NCBI RefSeq assembly: GCF_019336435.1
Contig: NZ_JAHWXQ010000003.1
Coordinates: forward strand, 310,001 to 374,000
Source of the DNA: Pontibacter populi
GTDB lineage: Bacteria > Bacteroidota > Bacteroidia > Cytophagales > Hymenobacteraceae
Reading direction: 5' to 3'
DNA length: 64,000 bases
The position numbers and the translations under genes are program-made. Below the pieces are notes generated by a model. That model was not told the DNA's origin. It ran no database searches and saw nothing but the letters and a program-made list of their open reading frames with translations. The stretch's first letter is position 1, and each line of letters opens with the position of its first letter. This document shows positions 8,897 through 18,018 of the stretch, piece by piece.

Positions 8897-9838
8897 TTAA
8901 CGGATAATGTTAGAATCGAAGATCGGGTTGGTTCTGATCTCGCCTATAGTTGGCAGCTGTCCGCCACGCAGAATAGAGTTGTTGAACAGCTTCTGGCTCT
9001 GGTCTATGGTTGTATTGTCCATCCAGTCGCTTTCCTTCATCTGACCGCTCTGGCCAAAAGCGTCCAGCGCATTCTGGTAGCACACTTTATGAATATCATC
9101 CACGCTGATGCCTTGCTCTAACATCAAAGAAGCAGTTTTAGGTACGGCCAGTGGATCGCTGATGCCCCAGTCGGCAGCGCTATTCACAATAATTCGTTCC
9201 GAGCCGTATTGCTTCACGATCTCTACCATGCGTTCGTTGCCCATTTTGGTGTTTGGGTAAATGGTAAAGGCTGCCCAGAAGCCACGGTCCAGCACATCGC
9301 GCACAGTTTCTTCGTTGTTGTGGTCCACAATAACCATGTGTGGTTCCAGCTTATGTTCCAGAGCCACTTCCATACTACGGATGGTGCCGGCTTTTTTATC
9401 GCGATGCGGGGTATGTATTTGTACCGGCAGGTTGGCTTCTTTGGCCAGGTCCAGCTGTAATCTATAGTATTTGTCTTCTGCTGCGGTCTGGTCGTCGTAA
9501 CCGATCTCACCAACACCCACCACGCCTTCTTTGCAGATGAATAGCGGCAGCAGGTCCATCACTTCTTCGGCCAGCGCCTCGTTGTTGGCTTCCTTAGAGT
9601 TCAAACCAATGGTGCAGTAATGCTTTATCCCAAACTGACTTGCCCTGAAACGCTCCCAGCCAATCAGGCTGCTGTAATAATCTTTGAAAGAGCCCAACTC
9701 GGTACGGGGCTGCCCCAACCAGAAAGCAGGTTCAATAATGGCCACAATACCGGCTTTCTGCATAGCTGCATAATCGTCGGTGGTGCGGGATGTCATGTGA
9801 ATGTGTGGATCGATGAATTTCATATTCAAAGTATTCAT
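8897..9838 (-). CDS. eboB: EboB: TatD-family metal-dependent hydrolase
   Basis: 313 residues. The HxH pair (His12, His14 in DPHIHM), the Glu of GVGEIGYDD, His in VQIHTPH, His in VIVDHNNEE and the Asp in VNSAADWG line up with the metal ligands of TatD/amidohydrolase TIM barrels. The site appears intact, so a hydrolase is likely, but the substrate is not known. An alternative ATG lies five codons in (MKFIDPHIH). The gene follows eboA by 36 bases and abuts eboC. EboB members form their own subgroup apart from the DNase TatD proteins. Confidence 0.92.
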   Translation of the reverse strand: MNTLNMKFIDPHIHMTSRTTDDYAAMQKAGIVAIIEPAFWLGQPRTELGSFKDYYSSLIGWERFRASQFGIKHYCTIGLNSKEANNEALAEEVMDLLPLFICKEGVVGVGEIGYDDQTAAEDKYYRLQLDLAKEANLPVQIHTPHRDKKAGTIRSMEVALEHKLEPHMVIVDHNNEETVRDVLDRGFWAAFTIYPNTKMGNERMVEIVKQYGSERIIVNSAADWGISDPLAVPKTASLMLEQGISVDDIHKVCYQNALDAFGQSGQMKESDWMDNTTIDQSQKLFNNSILRGGQLPTIGEIRTNPIFDSNIIR

Positions 9839-9874
9839 TAGCGTAAAGGGTTAGGTTCGGGGTGATATATAATT

Positions 9875-10765
9875 TTAGGCTGTGATCGCTTTCTGGCCGA
9901 TGTGGCTCCAGTTAAGCTGCCCTTCTTTGATCTTGTGTTTTAACAGGGGGTGTTGGTCCAGTAACGCCTGTGCTTCCGGGTAACTGCTTTGTGTGCAGGC
10001 AAGGGCAGCGGCTTCATGTTCCGTCTCGTTTTCGCTGGCGAACAGCTTTTTGATGTCGGAGATTATAGTTTCGTTGATATACGGACCAACCGGGCGCCAT
10101 AGTTCGGGTGTAACGGTGCGGCCGGCAGCCCAGCGCTCGTGCGCGTAATCTGAAAGCATGCGAGCCAGGTCTGGGTTGCTGCGCTCATCCAGCCCATAAA
10201 TTTTATGCAGCGACTTGCCTGTGAATATTGTTTTCAGCACCAGTTGGTTCCAGGCGGCTTCTATAAAGTTCTCGAAAGGGTAGGGGTTGTTTAAAGCAAT
10301 GGCTTCGTACACGTTGCCCATGTTTGTCCGGATGCCTTCGGTGGCCTGCGCTACAAATTTTTCAGGATGCGGCAATAGTGGCAAGGCAGCGTATAGTGCT
10401 ACCAGTTCGCCCATGTCGGCGGTGCCAAATAGCTTTAGTATCGTTTTGCTATAGTTATCAGCGTTATCGTGCGGCAGGCTTAGCAAAAGTATAGTCCGGG
10501 CCAGTTGGTCTGTGGTCCAGTTAGTTGGGTTAAAACCTTTACGCAGCTGGCTTGCCTGTTCCAGTTCATCTGGTGTCAGGCTTAACATCGATTTGCCTAC
10601 GTAACGTGGCGCAGCACTGAAGGGTAAGTATAAGTCCTTGCCGGTTTCAGATGATCTCACCAGGTTTTGTTTTTCTTTCAGCCATTGTGCAGCCGCAGGC
10701 GTAGCTTGGCGGTCGAAAAGTTGTTCCAGAAAAGCGATAGTGTTCGGTAGAAAGTTGCTATACAC
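9875..10765 (-). CDS. eboA: EboA domain protein, first gene of the ebo operon
   Basis: 296 residues, with a GTG start at 10765. The family pattern is strong: LYAALPLLPHPEKFV (written here as ALYAALPLLPHPEKF), EGIRTNMGNVYEAIALNNPY, IYGLDERSNPDLARMLSDYA and HERWAAGRTVTPELWRPVG. The protein is mostly helical, has no signal peptide and no recognisable catalytic motif; the C-terminal part resembles HEAT-like helical hairpins. EboA has no established biochemical role. As the 5'-most gene its upstream region (10766-11038, shared with divergent mug) must hold the operon promoter. Confidence 0.93.
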   Translation of the reverse strand: MYSNFLPNTIAFLEQLFDRQATPAAAQWLKEKQNLVRSSETGKDLYLPFSAAPRYVGKSMLSLTPDELEQASQLRKGFNPTNWTTDQLARTILLLSLPHDNADNYSKTILKLFGTADMGELVALYAALPLLPHPEKFVAQATEGIRTNMGNVYEAIALNNPYPFENFIEAAWNQLVLKTIFTGKSLHKIYGLDERSNPDLARMLSDYAHERWAAGRTVTPELWRPVGPYINETIISDIKKLFASENETEHEAAALACTQSSYPEAQALLDQHPLLKHKIKEGQLNWSHIGQKAITA

Positions 10766-11038
10766 TGTTTCGTTCGGTTAGGTATCAGATCGGTAGCCGG
10801 TAACACGACTTAATTTTCCTGGAGGCGTACGTTCGTACATCAACTGGTATTAAGAATTGCTCCCGACTATATTTCGTTTTGACTAAGTACGACTATGAAA
10901 CTATAAGGTTGAGGCGAGTTGTATTAACTACAACCCTTGTTATGTGCCGGAATTGTATTAAAATATGTAAAACACTATATATTAGCTTAATCCTTACAAT
11001 TTGGTTGCTCGCTGGGTAAAAAGAATAGCATAAAATCA

Positions 11039-11599
11039 ATGATAAAACCTACAAAGGCGGATATTATAAATTCACAGAACAGCACTATACGTGATGTGAT
11101 AGCGCCTGGGCTGGATGTGCTCTTTTGTGGAATTAACACCGGCCTGTATTCTGCTGCTACGGGGCACCATTTTGCCCGCCCGGGTAACCGTTTCTGGCCT
11201 ACGCTTTACCGTTCAGGTTTTACGCCACGCCTGTTTGCGCCCGACGAAGAACTGGAACTGATCTCGTTAGGCTACGGCATTACCAACATTGTGGACCGGG
11301 CTACGGCAGCAGCAGCTGATTTAACTATAGAAGAACTGAAACAGGGCGGCCTTAACCTGGAGCGTAAACTACAGGTGTTCCGGCCAAAAGTATTGGCCGT
11401 TTTAGGAATCTCCGCTTACCGAACTGCTTTTAACCAGCCCAAAGCCGTACTGGGCCGCCAATCCGAATTAATCGCTAACACTAATGTTTGGGTATTGCCT
11501 AACCCCAGTGGTTTAAACGCACATTTTCCGCCGGTTAAGCTGGCTGAGGTTTTTAGAGAGTTCAGGGATGAGTTGGATGGATTAGGGTTGAGGAGTTAG
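11039..11599 (+). CDS. mug: G/U mismatch-specific DNA glycosylase (Mug/TDG)
   Basis: 186 residues. The Mug/TDG signature is present: GINTGLYSAATGHHFARPGN near residues 32-51, and NPSGLNAHF near residue 155. In the E. coli enzyme the first motif is GINPG and the Asn activates the catalytic water; that Asn is kept, with Pro replaced by Thr. The enzyme removes uracil or thymine and ethenocytosine mispaired with G, in cytoplasmic base excision repair. Single gene, divergent from eboA, and followed by 800 bases of repeats with no close terminator. The ATG at 11039 overlaps no alternative start. Confidence 0.93.
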   Translation: MIKPTKADIINSQNSTIRDVIAPGLDVLFCGINTGLYSAATGHHFARPGNRFWPTLYRSGFTPRLFAPDEELELISLGYGITNIVDRATAAAADLTIEELKQGGLNLERKLQVFRPKVLAVLGISAYRTAFNQPKAVLGRQSELIANTNVWVLPNPSGLNAHFPPVKLAEVFREFRDELDGLGLRS

Positions 11600-11929
11600 T
11601 TGTTCAGGAGTTATCATAACTCAGTCGTTTGCTAAATTTGGGGGGTGTTTGGTATAGCTAAACCTTTAGTTTTATAGTTTCTCTTTTTTGATGGCGCGGG
11701 TTTGTAACCCGTGTCTTACTATGGTGTTGAGTTTTCTGACTCAACTGGCCCGGCAGGGACAGGAATTGTCTGAATCAGGATTTATAGGATTAAAGGATTG
11801 GCAGGATTGAGTTTTTTGCTATTGTTTGGTTTATAGTTTTATAGTTGCAGCGTTAACACCCCTGTAGTCCCCTCAAGGGGACAATCTCTGCCTTGATTAT
11901 AATTTGGGGCTATAGTTTTATAGTCTCAG
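11600..11929. repeat. Intergenic short hairpin repeats downstream of mug
   Basis: No gene. At 11691-11749 two hairpins follow each other (arms CGGGTT/AACCCG, then GTTGAG/CTCAAC) within a frame that recurs at 22370-22424 with different but still complementary arms. Near 11862 lies a CCCCT...AGGGG hairpin of the class seen in the longer repeats. TTTATAGTTT half-words are frequent. Confidence 0.7.
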
Positions 11930-12281
11930 ACCACAAGCAGGGCAGGTTTACCTGTCCCTTCGGAATAATAGCCACGATAAAAAGTCGAAGTTTACCGGCT
12001 CAAACTATAGTTAGTGGTAGCTATGAGAAACTTCTCAGTCTTTGGGTGGAGCGCCTTGTGAATATCTGGTGGCGCCAGGCATTTCGAGGTACGAGAAAAG
12101 GAAATGTACACCGCGCGATGCCCGAAGACGGGGCTTCCCGGCACCAAAGCCAACTATGACAACTATAGGTTAGTAAAGCTCCCAGGATTAGAAGTAACTA
12201 TAAAAAAGGCTTGGTTCAGGTTGCAACTGTAGTTAGCTAAAAGCTGAGATAGATTTCTCTCTGCGTTCGAAATGACAAAAG
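11930..12281 (-). repeat. Dispersed modular repeat, copy R1 (inverted, shortened)
   Basis: Read on the minus strand it begins TTTGTCATTTCGAACG and matches the first 350-400 bases of copies R2 (15489), R3 (40378) and R4 (60484): the shared landmarks are GAAATCTATCTCAGC, TTTGGTGCC, CCCCGTCTTCGGGCATCGCG, GGCGC...ACCCAAAGACTG and the hairpin around ACCTG...CAGGT. It lacks the C-rich module that ends the other copies. Any open frame here is a by-product of the repeat. Confidence 0.85.
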
Positions 12282-12359
12282 AAAGGCTTTTGTACCTAGC
12301 TTTCTCGCCTCAAGCTTGGTTTGACAGAAGTATAAAAGTTATCAATGCTTTGTAAGCAT

Positions 12360-12396
12360 AAAAGCCGCTTTGCGATAAACAAAGCGGCTTTTTTTA
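12360..12396. terminator. Terminator between convergent genes
   Basis: Arms AAAAGCCGCTTTG and CAAAGCGGCTTTT enclose a 7-base loop. Seven T follow on the plus strand, and four T on the minus strand, so it could serve mug (far upstream) and the phosphorylase-like gene that ends at 12410. Confidence 0.8.
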
Positions 12397-12409
12397 AGCT
12401 GAATATAGA

Positions 12410-14062
12410 TTAGTAACTATAAAGTTTCTCGTAATACTCATGTGCCATACGGTCTGAGCCGAAGAACGGTAACACATCAAACATACTTTGCTTCATGATG
12501 CCGAGCCATTTACCCCGATCATGATAATAAGCAGGGGCAATCTCGTGCTCCAGGATATGCATCAGGTTTTTATGGTCTTCTGAATCCTGTAGATGCTCTG
12601 GTAGATTGGTATCCACTATAGGCAGAATGAAGCTGTTTTCGCCGTGGCGTGCATATTCCGGCAACCAGCCATCCTGGATCGAAAAGTTTATGGATCCATT
12701 CATAGATGCAGTCATACCGCTGGTACCCGATGCTTCGCGCGGACGACGTGGCGTGTTAAGCCAAACATCAGAACCCTGCTTTAGTTTGCGCGAAAGCTCC
12801 ATTTCGTAACCGGACAACACGGCCATGTTCGGCTGTTTCTCCGACAGGTCCACCAGCTTATTAAATGTATTTACCGCTCCTTCATCAAAAGGATAAGGCT
12901 TGCCAGCCCAAATAACCTGTACCGGACGCTCTTTGTTATTGATAATTGTAAGGAAGCGTTCAAAATCACGAACCAGAAGATCAGGACGTTTGTAAGCTGC
13001 AAAGCGGCGTGCCCAAACTATAGTTAACACCTCAGGATTAAACAGCTTCCCTGTCTGGTCAGATACAATCTTGAACAGCAGGTGTTTCATTTCCTTTTTG
13101 CGAACCACCAGAACATTGTCGTTGCCAGACTGCAGCGCATCCCAAAGGTCATCATCGGTCCAGTAATTAGCGTGCTGTGCGTTTGTAATGGCTTTTATTT
13201 CGCAGATTCCGTGGTTCTCATTCCACATCTGTCTGGCTACTTCACCGTGCAACTGCGATACACCGTTGGCAACTTTAGAAAGACGCAGGGCAGCCAGCGT
13301 ATGGTTAAATAAGTGGCCGTCCATGTGGGTTAACTTTCGCACTTCTTCCAGCGGAGTCCCATTAAAGAAGCTCATTCTGTCCAGGAAGTTGGTGTCATGC
13401 TCTTCGTTGCCAGCTTTTTCAGGGGTGTGCGTGGTGAACACCATGTGCTCACGCACTTTTTCTACGCTTCTGTATTTATCAAGCAACCAGAATGAGAGCG
13501 GAAGAGCATGTGCTTCGTTCATGTGGTAAACTTCGGCACCGCCAAGGGCTTCCACCACTTTACCGCCGCCAATACCCAGCACAATACTCTGGGCAATTCG
13601 GGTGCTCATTTCCGGGTCGTATAAACGGTGCGTAATTGTTTGTGCCAGGTAATCGTTTTCAGGAATATCGGTGCTCAGGAAATACATCGGGACAGTACCA
13701 AACACTTCTGGTTTAAGCACAAGCGCCTTTACTTTTACCTCGTGGCCGTTAACAGCAACAGAAACAGTGATGTCAGTTTCTTCCAGGAACGTATAGAATT
13801 TCTTCTGAAACTGGGCCCGCATACTCTGATCGTCGTGGCGCACCTGGTCATAATATCCATATTTCCAGAGCATTCCGATACCGATCATGTTCTGACGCAG
13901 ATCATGGGCACTGCGCATATGCGAACCAGCCAGAAACCCGAGGCCGCCAGAATAGATCTTAAAGGCTTGATCGATACCATACTCCATGCTGAAGTAGGCG
14001 ACTCTCTTATTGTATTTTTCGTCAATATCGTACGGGTGATACCACCTGTTGTATTGTGTCAT
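12410..14062 (-). CDS. Alpha-glucan phosphorylase-like protein (GT35) with Thr at the PLP-lysine position
   Basis: 550 residues of the alpha-glucan phosphorylase family, short bacterial form. Family landmarks: AYFSMEYGI and YSGGLGFLAG at the N terminus, VYHMNEAHA near residue 180, VFTTHTPEKAGNEEHD, VWARRFAAYKRPDLL near 345, and RPREASGTSGMTASMNGS near 442-459. In characterised phosphorylases the last motif carries the lysine that binds pyridoxal phosphate (SGMK or GNMK); here that residue is Thr451. If the alignment is right, normal PLP-dependent phosphorolysis would be impossible, so it may be a regulatory or differently acting protein, or a member of a lineage where this is normal. Cytoplasmic. 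GlgX and a GH15 enzyme elsewhere in the window act on related substrates. Confidence 0.82.
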   Translation of the reverse strand: MTQYNRWYHPYDIDEKYNKRVAYFSMEYGIDQAFKIYSGGLGFLAGSHMRSAHDLRQNMIGIGMLWKYGYYDQVRHDDQSMRAQFQKKFYTFLEETDITVSVAVNGHEVKVKALVLKPEVFGTVPMYFLSTDIPENDYLAQTITHRLYDPEMSTRIAQSIVLGIGGGKVVEALGGAEVYHMNEAHALPLSFWLLDKYRSVEKVREHMVFTTHTPEKAGNEEHDTNFLDRMSFFNGTPLEEVRKLTHMDGHLFNHTLAALRLSKVANGVSQLHGEVARQMWNENHGICEIKAITNAQHANYWTDDDLWDALQSGNDNVLVVRKKEMKHLLFKIVSDQTGKLFNPEVLTIVWARRFAAYKRPDLLVRDFERFLTIINNKERPVQVIWAGKPYPFDEGAVNTFNKLVDLSEKQPNMAVLSGYEMELSRKLKQGSDVWLNTPRRPREASGTSGMTASMNGSINFSIQDGWLPEYARHGENSFILPIVDTNLPEHLQDSEDHKNLMHILEHEIAPAYYHDRGKWLGIMKQSMFDVLPFFGSDRMAHEYYEKLYSY

Positions 14063-14385
14063 AGGCTCAAAATTTAAATAAAAACCAACAAGTCAGGTCT
14101 ATAGTTTCTGTAAAAGCAATAAACCCGAAATGTTACTTTTCTGGCTTGATAAAATTCTACCAGTCGGTAAAAATAAGGTATAGCCAGGCAGTGCAAGATT
14201 ACAACCCTGAACTGCTCTAACCAAATCATTCACAAAATACATGCCTGTAACTACTTCTGTATCTTTATATTTTAGGAAAATGGTCCCGGAATAGTATACT
14301 TGGCGCTTTAAACATGTCGTTATAGTTGAACCAATGCTGCCACAACCGGCATTGTAGCTTATAGTTTAATTACTTATAGTTGTAT
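14063..14385. other. 323-base divergent intergenic region
   Basis: It separates the phosphorylase-like gene (minus) from the transglutaminase-like gene (plus) and should hold both promoters. It is AT-rich and contains several ATAGTT half-words (near 14102, 14325, 14361 and 14376). No RNA gene or terminator is visible. Confidence 0.5.
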
Positions 14386-15462
14386 ATGCGCTCTACCTTG
14401 CATTTTTTACCCCTTATACATATTTTAAAATCCCGCCACTTTTTTCTGCGCTTACAACTGGTGCTGCTTTTTGTCGCGGTTAGCATTAGTCAGGCTGTTG
14501 CAACCAATATACCAGGCTCGAAACGCTTGGAGCAACTCGACCAGTTTGCTTTTAATGCCGATGCGCGCTACTCCAAAGATGTAAAAACACTTGCCGCCTA
14601 CCTTAACAAAGAAGCAACCAACGACTACGAACGCGCCCGAATCATTTTTGCGTGGGTTGCCCGAAATATTCGCTACAACGACAACGGCTACAATGCCGGC
14701 AACTTTGGCGACAACTCGGCTGAGGTAGTTTTGAAGAGCCGCATATCGGTTTGCGATGGCTATGCCCGCCTGTATAAAGCGCTGGGAGAGGAAATGGGTT
14801 TGAAAGTGGAAACTGTAAGCGGTTATGCCAAAGGGTACGGATATGCTCCTGGCAAGCGCTTTACCCAAACAAATCATGCCTGGAACAGTGTGTTTTTGAA
14901 CGGGAGCTGGCGTTTAGTAGATGCCACTTGGGGCTCAGGAAGCGCCAAAATGGTGAATGGTAAGTTAAAAACCATTGTTAACTATACTCCTTACTGGTTT
15001 GATGTTGACCCACACGCTTTTCTGTTCAGTCATCTGCCGAAAGACCCGAAATGGCAGCAAATTGAAAAACCGATCACCCTTGCGCAGTATGAAAAATTAA
15101 CTTCGGTGGAAGAATCGCTTTTTAAGCTGGGAATAGATGCATCTGAAGTTCTAAACGGCCTCACCAGCGGTAAACTACAGTCAGTAGCTACTACCTGGAA
15201 TACCGACTTACCCATAAAAGTAGAAAGTGCACCGCTGCACGGTAAATTGCAGCCCGGAAAACCTTACAGCTTGTCGATTACAACTGCTGAAGACGTGGAA
15301 CTGCTTGTGCTAAATAACAAACAATGGTTTTATTTTGATACTAAAGGATCTAACCACACCATTCAGGTAAAACCAGCACCGGGTAGCCTCGCCATTATGG
15401 CCCGTAAAAAAGGAAGTAAAGGGAATTATAATTATTTTATGGAGTATAAGGTTGGAGGGTAA
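14386..15462 (+). CDS. Exported transglutaminase-like protein
   Basis: 358 residues from the ATG at 14386; a TTG two codons upstream is possible but less likely. Residues about 20-40 form a hydrophobic signal segment ending SQAVATN. The transglutaminase-like core (about 60-200) has the full papain-type triad: Cys123 in SVCDGYARLY, His164 in TNHAWNSV and Asp179 in LVDATWG. The remaining residues look like a beta-rich domain. Bacterial relatives are exported and may act as proteases or cross-linkers on cell-surface proteins; the substrate is unknown. Single gene, followed by a long repeat. Confidence 0.88.
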   Translation: MRSTLHFLPLIHILKSRHFFLRLQLVLLFVAVSISQAVATNIPGSKRLEQLDQFAFNADARYSKDVKTLAAYLNKEATNDYERARIIFAWVARNIRYNDNGYNAGNFGDNSAEVVLKSRISVCDGYARLYKALGEEMGLKVETVSGYAKGYGYAPGKRFTQTNHAWNSVFLNGSWRLVDATWGSGSAKMVNGKLKTIVNYTPYWFDVDPHAFLFSHLPKDPKWQQIEKPITLAQYEKLTSVEESLFKLGIDASEVLNGLTSGKLQSVATTWNTDLPIKVESAPLHGKLQPGKPYSLSITTAEDVELLVLNNKQWFYFDTKGSNHTIQVKPAPGSLAIMARKKGSKGNYNYFMEYKVGG

Positions 15463-15488
15463 AAGGTATATTTTACTGTAGTTTCTTC

Positions 15489-16113
15489 TTTTGTCATTTC
15501 GAACAGCGTGAGAAATCTATCTCAGCTTACAGTAGGATTAACTTCACCTTGAGCCAAGCTATCCTTCCATAGCCACCTCTCATTCTGGGAGCTCTACTTG
15601 CCTTTAGTTTCAATCTAGCTTTGGTGCCCTCACGGCCGGGAGGCCTCGTCTTCGGGCATCGCGCTGCTGCTTTCTTGCTATCCTCCTACGTCGGATTGCC
15701 TGGCGGCACCGCAACAAATCAAAGGCGCTCCACCCAAAGACTGCGATCAGTTCGATAGGTATTTTATAGTTTGATTGAGAAGCTATAGTTGCATCGCCTT
15801 ATCGTGGTGATAGTTTCCAAGGGACAGGTAAACCTGTCCTGATTCTGGACTTAAACTATAGTTCGATAGCCACCAACTATAGCAGTAGCAAAAAGTCTCC
15901 CTTTGAAGGGGGCAGGGGGATGACAAACTCTAACTATAGAACTGTATCGCAAACTATAACATAGCAGCAATTCCCCTCTCGGGAGGGGCAGGGGTGGGTT
16001 AAATCGCTAACTATGAAACTAGAACGGAAAGTATAGTAGTAAAAAACTCCCCGCCTTTGACAAGGAGGGGATAAAGGGGTGGTTGGACTGCACCAACTAT
16101 AGAACTATAAACC
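15489..16113 (+). repeat. Dispersed modular repeat, copy R2 (about 620 bases)
   Basis: Modules in order: a GTCATTTCGAACAGCG end; GAGCCAAGCT; a GGTGCCCTCACGGCC segment leading to TTCGGGCATCGCG; a CTGGCGGCACCGCAAC segment; AAAGACTGCGATCAG; the perfect hairpin GGACAGGTAAACCTGTCC at 15822-15839; CTTTGAAGGGGGCAGGGGG; CCCCTCTCGGGAGGGG; and CCCCGCCTTTGACAAGG. The same order recurs in R3 and R4. Between modules lie many AACTATAG words. No coding potential; it fills the space between convergent transglutaminase-like and menD genes. Confidence 0.9.
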
Positions 16114-16162
16114 TAACGATCGCAAACATAAATCCTACAGAATGCCGGAAATAGACTAACAC

Positions 16163-17911
16163 CTACAACGCCTTAAACAACGCCTGCTTATAATCCGCAA
16201 AGGCAGCTGCGTTTGCTTTGCTGTCTGTAAAAATCTCGAGGATGCCGGCGCCGGATTGTAATGAGAAAAATGCTGGCAGCGCTTGCTCCAATTCTTCCAA
16301 AGAACTGCAGGCAGTATAGTTCATGCCAAAATCCCGGGCTGTGTTGGCAGCATCCAAAGTCTGTTTGGTCTCAAAGAACTCCTCTAGTTCCGGTTGTTGT
16401 TTTGGGCCGTCTATTAACCTGAAAATACCGCCGGCGTGGTTGTTCAGGATTACGATGCGCAGGTTTTGAGGTAGATAGTTATGCCATAGGCCGTTCCGGT
16501 CGTAGAAAAAAGCCATATCGCCGGTTAGCAAGGTCGTGATGTTACTGCTTGTGAGGGCGCAGCCTACTGTTGTACTGTTGCTGCCATCAATGCCGCTGGT
16601 GCCGCGATTAGCGTATATTTCCACATTTTTGCCAGCGTCTAGTCCGATGATATTGGCATACCGTACGGCCATGCTGTTGGCTAAATGCAGGTTACTCTTA
16701 GTTGGCAAACTCTCAAAAATCCGGGCAACGGCAGAAAGTTCGCTGAACGCAGCCTCAGAAGTATACTCTTTTAGAAATGCGGCGGCTTTACTTTCAATTT
16801 CATTCCAGGCTGAACTATAGTTTGCTTCGTTTTTAGCGGTAGTTATAGTTGCAAAAAAAGCTTCCGGCGTGCAGCGGATAATGCGCGTGAGGGCTTGAAA
16901 AGTATCTGCCACCTGACCGGCAGGTTGTATGTGCCAGTGCGCTTTTGGTTTGTACTTGCGCAGGTATAATTTCAGCGCCTTCGAAATAACCGATTTGCCA
17001 AACGTGATCAGTAAATCCGGCAGTAGTTTAGCTAACTTCTCAGGATCAGGGCAGGCAAGGATAGCATCCTGGTGTCGTATAGTTTCAGGTAGTTCATGCA
17101 GGTTCGCGATAAGGTCCCCAACTATAACGGCGCCACTTTTATCGGTAAATTGCTGTAATACAGGCTGTAGTTCTGCTGTATGGTTCTGCTGTCCGGCAAC
17201 TATAAGAATGCGGCTATAGTTGCTTATTTCTTGCTGGAGTTGGGCAACCTGCTTTTCACTTAAACTATAGTTAGCCGGCTCTTCTTCAATGATCTTTACC
17301 TCCGTATCAAATACCAGGTCTTCGCCGGGAGCAGGGTAAAAGGGCTCCCGTAAAGGAATGTTAATATGCACTGGTCCGGCTGGGTAAGCTATGGTTTCAT
17401 TCAGCGCTTCAGATACCATGCGTTCGCTATGCCAGATACTGTCTTTGTGCGAGAGATCAGCCGGGAAAGTATAGCTGTGTTTGATGTGCTGGCCATACAC
17501 GTTTTGCTGTCGTATCGTTTGTCCGTCCAGTTGGTCGATCCATTCTGGTGGGCGGTCAGCGGTTAGAATGAGCAAAGGTACTTGCTGAAAGAATGCTTCG
17601 GCAACGGCCGGTGCATAGTTTAAAGCGGCAGTGCCGGATGTGCAGATCAGTACGGTTGGTTTTCCGGTTGTTAAGGCCATTCCGAGGGCAATAAAAGCAG
17701 CGGCGCGCTCATCGCTTATAGTTCGCACGTTCAGTTTAGTGTGGCGGGCAAAAGCTATAGTTAACGGTGCGCAGCGAGAGCCCGGCGATAACACCACATT
17801 TTCCACTCCCTTGCGGGCACAGATTTCGGCTATATTAACAACTGGCTGTAGGATCACGGGTTGATGGTTAAATTGTTGATTGCTGAATTGTTGGTTGTCG
17901 TATGCTGTCAT
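16163..17911 (-). CDS. menD: MenD, SEPHCHC synthase (menaquinone biosynthesis)
   Basis: 582 residues as called. Thiamine-diphosphate enzyme that adds the succinyl semialdehyde of 2-oxoglutarate to isochorismate. Landmarks: VVLSPGSRCAPLT, ISDERAAAF with the catalytic Glu, ICTSGTAALNY, ILTADRPPEW, and YANRGTSGIDGS with GDMAFFYDRNGL for cofactor binding. Cytoplasmic. The first 18 residues (MTAYDNQQFSNQQFNHQP) are low-complexity, and the ATG itself lies inside the hairpin repeat at 17907-17974; a GTG at 17857 would give 564 residues, closer to E. coli MenD. It is the last gene of the menI-menF-menD unit, separated from menF by that repeat. Confidence 0.95.
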   Translation of the reverse strand: MTAYDNQQFSNQQFNHQPVILQPVVNIAEICARKGVENVVLSPGSRCAPLTIAFARHTKLNVRTISDERAAAFIALGMALTTGKPTVLICTSGTAALNYAPAVAEAFFQQVPLLILTADRPPEWIDQLDGQTIRQQNVYGQHIKHSYTFPADLSHKDSIWHSERMVSEALNETIAYPAGPVHINIPLREPFYPAPGEDLVFDTEVKIIEEEPANYSLSEKQVAQLQQEISNYSRILIVAGQQNHTAELQPVLQQFTDKSGAVIVGDLIANLHELPETIRHQDAILACPDPEKLAKLLPDLLITFGKSVISKALKLYLRKYKPKAHWHIQPAGQVADTFQALTRIIRCTPEAFFATITTAKNEANYSSAWNEIESKAAAFLKEYTSEAAFSELSAVARIFESLPTKSNLHLANSMAVRYANIIGLDAGKNVEIYANRGTSGIDGSNSTTVGCALTSSNITTLLTGDMAFFYDRNGLWHNYLPQNLRIVILNNHAGGIFRLIDGPKQQPELEEFFETKQTLDAANTARDFGMNYTACSSLEELEQALPAFFSLQSGAGILEIFTDSKANAAAFADYKQALFKAL

Positions 17912-17974
17912 CTCGACGATAGGAGAGATCTATCGAAGATCATAACCAGATTTCTCCCTCCTGCTCGAAATGAC
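17907..17974. repeat. Short hairpin element with GTCATYTCGA ends
   Basis: Inverted arms begin GTCATCTCGACGATAGGAG and end CTCCTGCTCGAAATGAC, with complementary AGATCT/AGATTT portions inside. It lies between menF and menD and contains the annotated menD start codon. A second element of the same design is at 47523-47594, and the same terminal words bound the first 400 bases of R4. Confidence 0.8.
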
Positions 17975-18018
17975 AAGTGATTAGCAATTAAGCCACTCAA
18001 CAATTTAACAATTTATTG

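Noticed and set aside
11893-12159. Plus-strand open frame of 88 codons
   Set aside because: It lies within the inverted repeat copy R1; similar chance frames occur in the other copies, and no conserved protein signature is present.
15489-16113. CRISPR array or rRNA-related sequence in the repeat regions
   Set aside because: Modules are not regularly spaced direct repeats with unique spacers, and no rRNA or tRNA core motif appears.
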